A program made the translations under genes and the position numbers. Below, one piece after another: positions 4,903-7,430 of a stretch of 7,430 bases of DNA. Origin of the DNA: Candidatus Methanocomedens sp. (GTDB lineage: Archaea > Halobacteriota > Methanosarcinia > Methanosarcinales > Methanocomedenaceae); assembly GCA_009649835.1 (NCBI GenBank), contig PYCK01000127.1:1-7430 (forward strand), given 5' to 3'. The notes beneath the pieces are model-generated. The model saw only the letters and a program-made list of their open reading frames with translations, did no database searches and was not told the DNA's origin. Position 1 is the first letter of the stretch. Every line of letters begins with the position of its first letter.

Positions 4903-7245
4903 TCACAAAACACCCTTGAAATAATGCCCTGAAGTAGATTCACTGCCGCAGTGACCATTGGTCCTGTTATCAATAGCCTTCCTGTAAAGTTCTGTCAACT
5001 TTCCAGTAGTTTTCCTGTCATACATTTTAGCCTCAATTCTCAGGCAGCTGACGCCTGCTTCAATCAGTTCAGGGATGTGGTCGAGCATACACAGTTCCCT
5101 GGAGTTCATAATATAAGTACGTCCGTCCCCATCGGTTTTCACCTGGAAAGTAAAACCCTTTACATCTTCCAGCAAGGCACCATGAATTTTATCATCAGGG
5201 AACAGCTCTCCCAAAAGGTCATGCTCAGATACCATTACAGGGAAAAAGCCGTGAACGATACATTCCACCATACCATGGGGAGCTATCTGTTTTATTTCAT
5301 CCAGTGTAAGCTCAGGCGAAAGAGTCACCCTTTTGAGACAGTGCTCCAGATAATGAGCCATTGCCAGCCTGTTAAAAACATTAAGCGGATAGTCTATGAC
5401 CAGTGACTTTTTACCAGAGTCAAGAAGACTATGCAGGACACCCATGTTTGCTATAAGAAATCCAGTGTGGTCAGGGAAAGAGTCAAATCCTTCTAATTTT
5501 TTAGCTATTCTTGGTGTAGCGAGATAGACTTCCACTCCTTTCTCCTTACCATACTCAATGGCATACCGGTGATCTTCTATTGTAAGCAAATCCCCTGTGA
5601 GATTTTCTTCACCGAAATAAACCACATCCGCACCGCCATCAACAGCCGCCTTAAACGTTTCCAGGGAACAAGTATTTACAGACAGGAGGGGTTGGAGGGG
5701 TTTATTTTGCATCTCCCGGCTATCGAAAATAATCCCGGGTTTGCTGCATGTTCGTTTCCAGTTCTTTGTACGTTCTTTTTCAAGCCTTTTAACGGCTGTC
5801 CTGCGAAGAGTATTCAGCTGGGAAATAGGGATGAAAATATCTGCTTCCAGATTGACCTTGATGTTTTCGGGCTCAAAAATGGTATTGCCAAGCTTTTTCA
5901 GTTGCTGTATTATAGAATCTTCTGATATTTGGGTTCCCTTTGCCTGCTGTGGAATATCTCCGGTTTGCACGACCTCGTTCTCACCGTCTGTAATACAAAG
6001 TGCTACCGGTTCTCCATGTTTTGCTGTGAATAACATATTGAGGGGAATTCTTTTCATGACATCTTTAATCCCCAGGGATTCCATAAGCCTGAAATCATAC
6101 GTCTTAAAAACAGTCTCATTTCTGTAGACGGTCTTTTCCATGGGTATTTTGACTGTTGCACAGGCAGGGGTACTTTCCACACTCTGGTTATTGATATACA
6201 TACTTCGTACCGTAGTTCCAGTACCCCGCCCCTGGGTACCGATTCCATCACCTATCCTCAATGGCTGCTCGATCTGTATGTAGGCAAATTTCCTTTCCCA
6301 GTCATATTTGACGACCTGTCCGAGATACGTCCCCTGGTTATGCGGCTGTTGTCTGCTCATCAGGTTGCCGCCGGGATTTCCAAAGTAATACCCTTGTGTA
6401 AACCCGCGGTTAAAAAGCTGGCGCAGTATGTGCTGTTCATTATAAGATACATGGAAATCGGCCGGGTTTTCAAGATATCTATCTATAAGACTCCTGTAGA
6501 TTCTCACCACGCCTGCCACATATTCAGGGTGCTTCAATCTACCCTCTATTTTGAAAGAATCGATGCCTGACTCTATCAGGTGTCCGATGTGCTCGCTGAT
6601 ATTGAGGTCTTTGGGACTCAGGAGATGGCCTTTTGCTCCATCAATTGTATATTTCCTCCGGCAGGGCTGGGTACAGTAGCCGCGGTTCCCGCTTTTATCT
6701 CCTATCATGCTGCTGAAAAGACACTGGCCTGAGTATGAAAAGCACAGCGCACCGTGGATAAAGACTTCTATTTCGGTGTTGGTTTGGGATTTTATCCTCC
6801 TGATCTCTTCAAGGGAAAGCTCTCTTGCAAGCACTATGCGTTTCACTCCCATCTCCTCAAGGTATCGTACACCTTCTACATTGTGGATGGTCATCTGTGT
6901 ACTGGCATGGACCGGAAGCTGGGGGAGCTGGTCCTTTAATAATCGCAGGATACCGATATCCTGTACAAGTACTGCATCTGCCCCTGCATTGCAGAGGAAT
7001 TGCAGGTATTCGGCGGCTTTTTCGAGCTCTGGGTCCTTGATGAGGGTGTTGACTGTTACGTATGCTTTAGCTTTGTTAATGTGGGCGTAATCAATGGCCC
7101 ATTCAAGTTCATCATGGGTAAGGGCGGCATCATGCCTTGCGCTTAAGGTTGGTCCGCCGAAATATACGGCGTCTGCTCCGTTTTCGATTGCTGCGATAAG
7201 TGCTTCTTTACTTCCGGCTGGTGCTAATAGTTCGGGTTTGTGCAT
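4903..7245 (-). CDS. U32-family (RlhA/TrhP-like) protein with DUF3656 and second degenerate barrel
   Basis: A 780-residue member of the family annotated as peptidase U32 or collagenase-like protease. Characterised relatives are RNA hydroxylation proteins (RlhA for 23S rRNA C2501, TrhP for tRNA U34) rather than proven proteases; this domain order is closest to RlhA. The first TIM-type barrel (1 to about 290) has LLAPAGS (6-12), YFGG (28-31) and the U32 signature EVFIHGALC (160-168) through GQCLFS (173-178). Cysteines C168, C175, C191 and C195 are candidate Fe-S ligands; the exact set is not certain. SPKDL (210-214) and KIEGR (232-236) are also typical. A DUF3656-like region spans about 385-510. 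A second barrel-like unit (about 520-760) has YFGEENL (543-549) and RIEAK (736-740), but VECIVHG (660-666) lacks the cysteines. The ATG at 7245 has no ribosome site and is probably leaderless. Confidence 0.94.
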   Translation of the reverse strand: MHKPELLAPAGSKEALIAAIENGADAVYFGGPTLSARHDAALTHDELEWAIDYAHINKAKAYVTVNTLIKDPELEKAAEYLQFLCNAGADAVLVQDIGILRLLKDQLPQLPVHASTQMTIHNVEGVRYLEEMGVKRIVLARELSLEEIRRIKSQTNTEIEVFIHGALCFSYSGQCLFSSMIGDKSGNRGYCTQPCRRKYTIDGAKGHLLSPKDLNISEHIGHLIESGIDSFKIEGRLKHPEYVAGVVRIYRSLIDRYLENPADFHVSYNEQHILRQLFNRGFTQGYYFGNPGGNLMSRQQPHNQGTYLGQVVKYDWERKFAYIQIEQPLRIGDGIGTQGRGTGTTVRSMYINNQSVESTPACATVKIPMEKTVYRNETVFKTYDFRLMESLGIKDVMKRIPLNMLFTAKHGEPVALCITDGENEVVQTGDIPQQAKGTQISEDSIIQQLKKLGNTIFEPENIKVNLEADIFIPISQLNTLRRTAVKRLEKERTKNWKRTCSKPGIIFDSREMQNKPLQPLLSVNTCSLETFKAAVDGGADVVYFGEENLTGDLLTIEDHRYAIEYGKEKGVEVYLATPRIAKKLEGFDSFPDHTGFLIANMGVLHSLLDSGKKSLVIDYPLNVFNRLAMAHYLEHCLKRVTLSPELTLDEIKQIAPHGMVECIVHGFFPVMVSEHDLLGELFPDDKIHGALLEDVKGFTFQVKTDGDGRTYIMNSRELCMLDHIPELIEAGVSCLRIEAKMYDRKTTGKLTELYRKAIDNRTNGHCGSESTSGHYFKGVL

Positions 7246-7263
7246 TAGGGTGTTATAGTAATG

Positions 7264-7416
7264 TGGGGCGTTAAATAGGTAATGGGGATTATGTTGAGCG
7301 AATTAATGACACCGAACTTTGATATCGGTTAAGTCCGGGTCATCGATTTCTCTGTGATATTGATCTATAAAAGTTGCCTTGAAAATTCTTCAACTTATAC
7401 GAACATTAACGCCCCA
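7264..7416. repeat. 11-bp perfect inverted repeat flanking the U32 upstream region
   Basis: TGGGGCGTTAA (7264-7274) and TTAACGCCCCA (7406-7416) are exact inverse copies, 131 bases apart. The left copy overlaps the TATA-like box of the U32 gene, so TTAACGCCCCA points toward that gene; the right copy points the same way toward whatever lies beyond 7430. The arrangement suits a shared control element of two divergent genes. Confidence 0.65.
7269..7279 (-). promoter_or_regulatory. Putative promoter of the U32 gene (leaderless)
   Basis: CTATTTAAC on the minus strand (7278-7270) is TATA-like and centred about 29 bases before the ATG at 7245, so transcription would begin at or within a few bases of the start codon. 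The bases just before the ATG (AACACCCTA) contain no Shine-Dalgarno sequence. Confidence 0.5.
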
Positions 7417-7430
7417 TTTCTACAGCCTCA

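Larger units (their letters stand above)
7246..7430. other. Upstream region of the U32 gene, probably a divergent promoter region
   Basis: No gene is visible in these 185 bases. They hold the U32 promoter, an 11-bp inverted repeat, and a possible bulged hairpin at 7306-7343: ATGAC/GTCAT (7306-7310, 7339-7343) stacked on ACCGA/TCGGT (7311-7315, 7325-7329) with a nine-base bulge. No tRNA, rRNA or small-RNA family is recognised. Confidence 0.4.

Overview
The window looks like a piece of a methanogen- or ANME-type archaeal chromosome (Halobacteriota, most likely Methanosarcinales or a relative). The main reason is RadA, the archaeal Rad51/RecA-type recombinase, which is full length and closely resembles my recollection of Methanosarcina RadA. 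An archaeal-type phosphoglycolate phosphatase, a DUF89 protein, AT-rich TATA-like boxes in place of bacterial -35/-10 promoters, and a mix of Shine-Dalgarno-led and apparently leaderless genes agree with this. No database search was possible, so the lineage is inferred.

Layout from left to right. Positions 1 to about 72 look like the 3' end of a + strand 23S rRNA gene, ending in a perfect 8-bp helix closed by a TAATA loop. No 5S rRNA is visible behind it. A minus-strand radA / phosphoglycolate phosphatase pair runs head-on into the rRNA gene; the two coding regions overlap by four bases (TTGA). Upstream of radA lie a GT4 glycosyltransferase and then a DUF89 (ARMT1-like) metal-dependent phosphatase, both on the minus strand. 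The intergenic gaps suggest separate promoters. Divergent from the DUF89 gene is a small acidic, helix-rich protein of unknown function (4017-4406, +). A roughly 500-bp gap without a convincing gene follows (4407-4902), with one strong hairpin and several oligo-T tracts. A 780-residue U32-family protein with an intact Fe-S-type N-terminal barrel, a DUF3656-like middle and a degenerate second barrel fills 4903-7245 (minus). The right end (7246-7430) is a promoter region with an 11-bp inverted repeat, suggesting a divergent gene beyond the window.

How the genes fit together. radA and the phosphatase are probably cotranscribed and translationally coupled. Because 2-phosphoglycolate is released when certain oxidised DNA ends are repaired, the pair could link strand exchange to clean-up of a repair by-product. 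The DUF89 protein may also be a metabolite damage-control phosphatase. The U32 protein most resembles RlhA/TrhP-type RNA hydroxylation proteins. The region is mostly housekeeping; I see no CRISPR array, insertion sequence, phage gene or clear defence system. The most open items are the orphan acidic protein, the repeat-bearing radA leader, the composition gradient in the glycosyltransferase, the missing 5S gene and the paired box at the right end.
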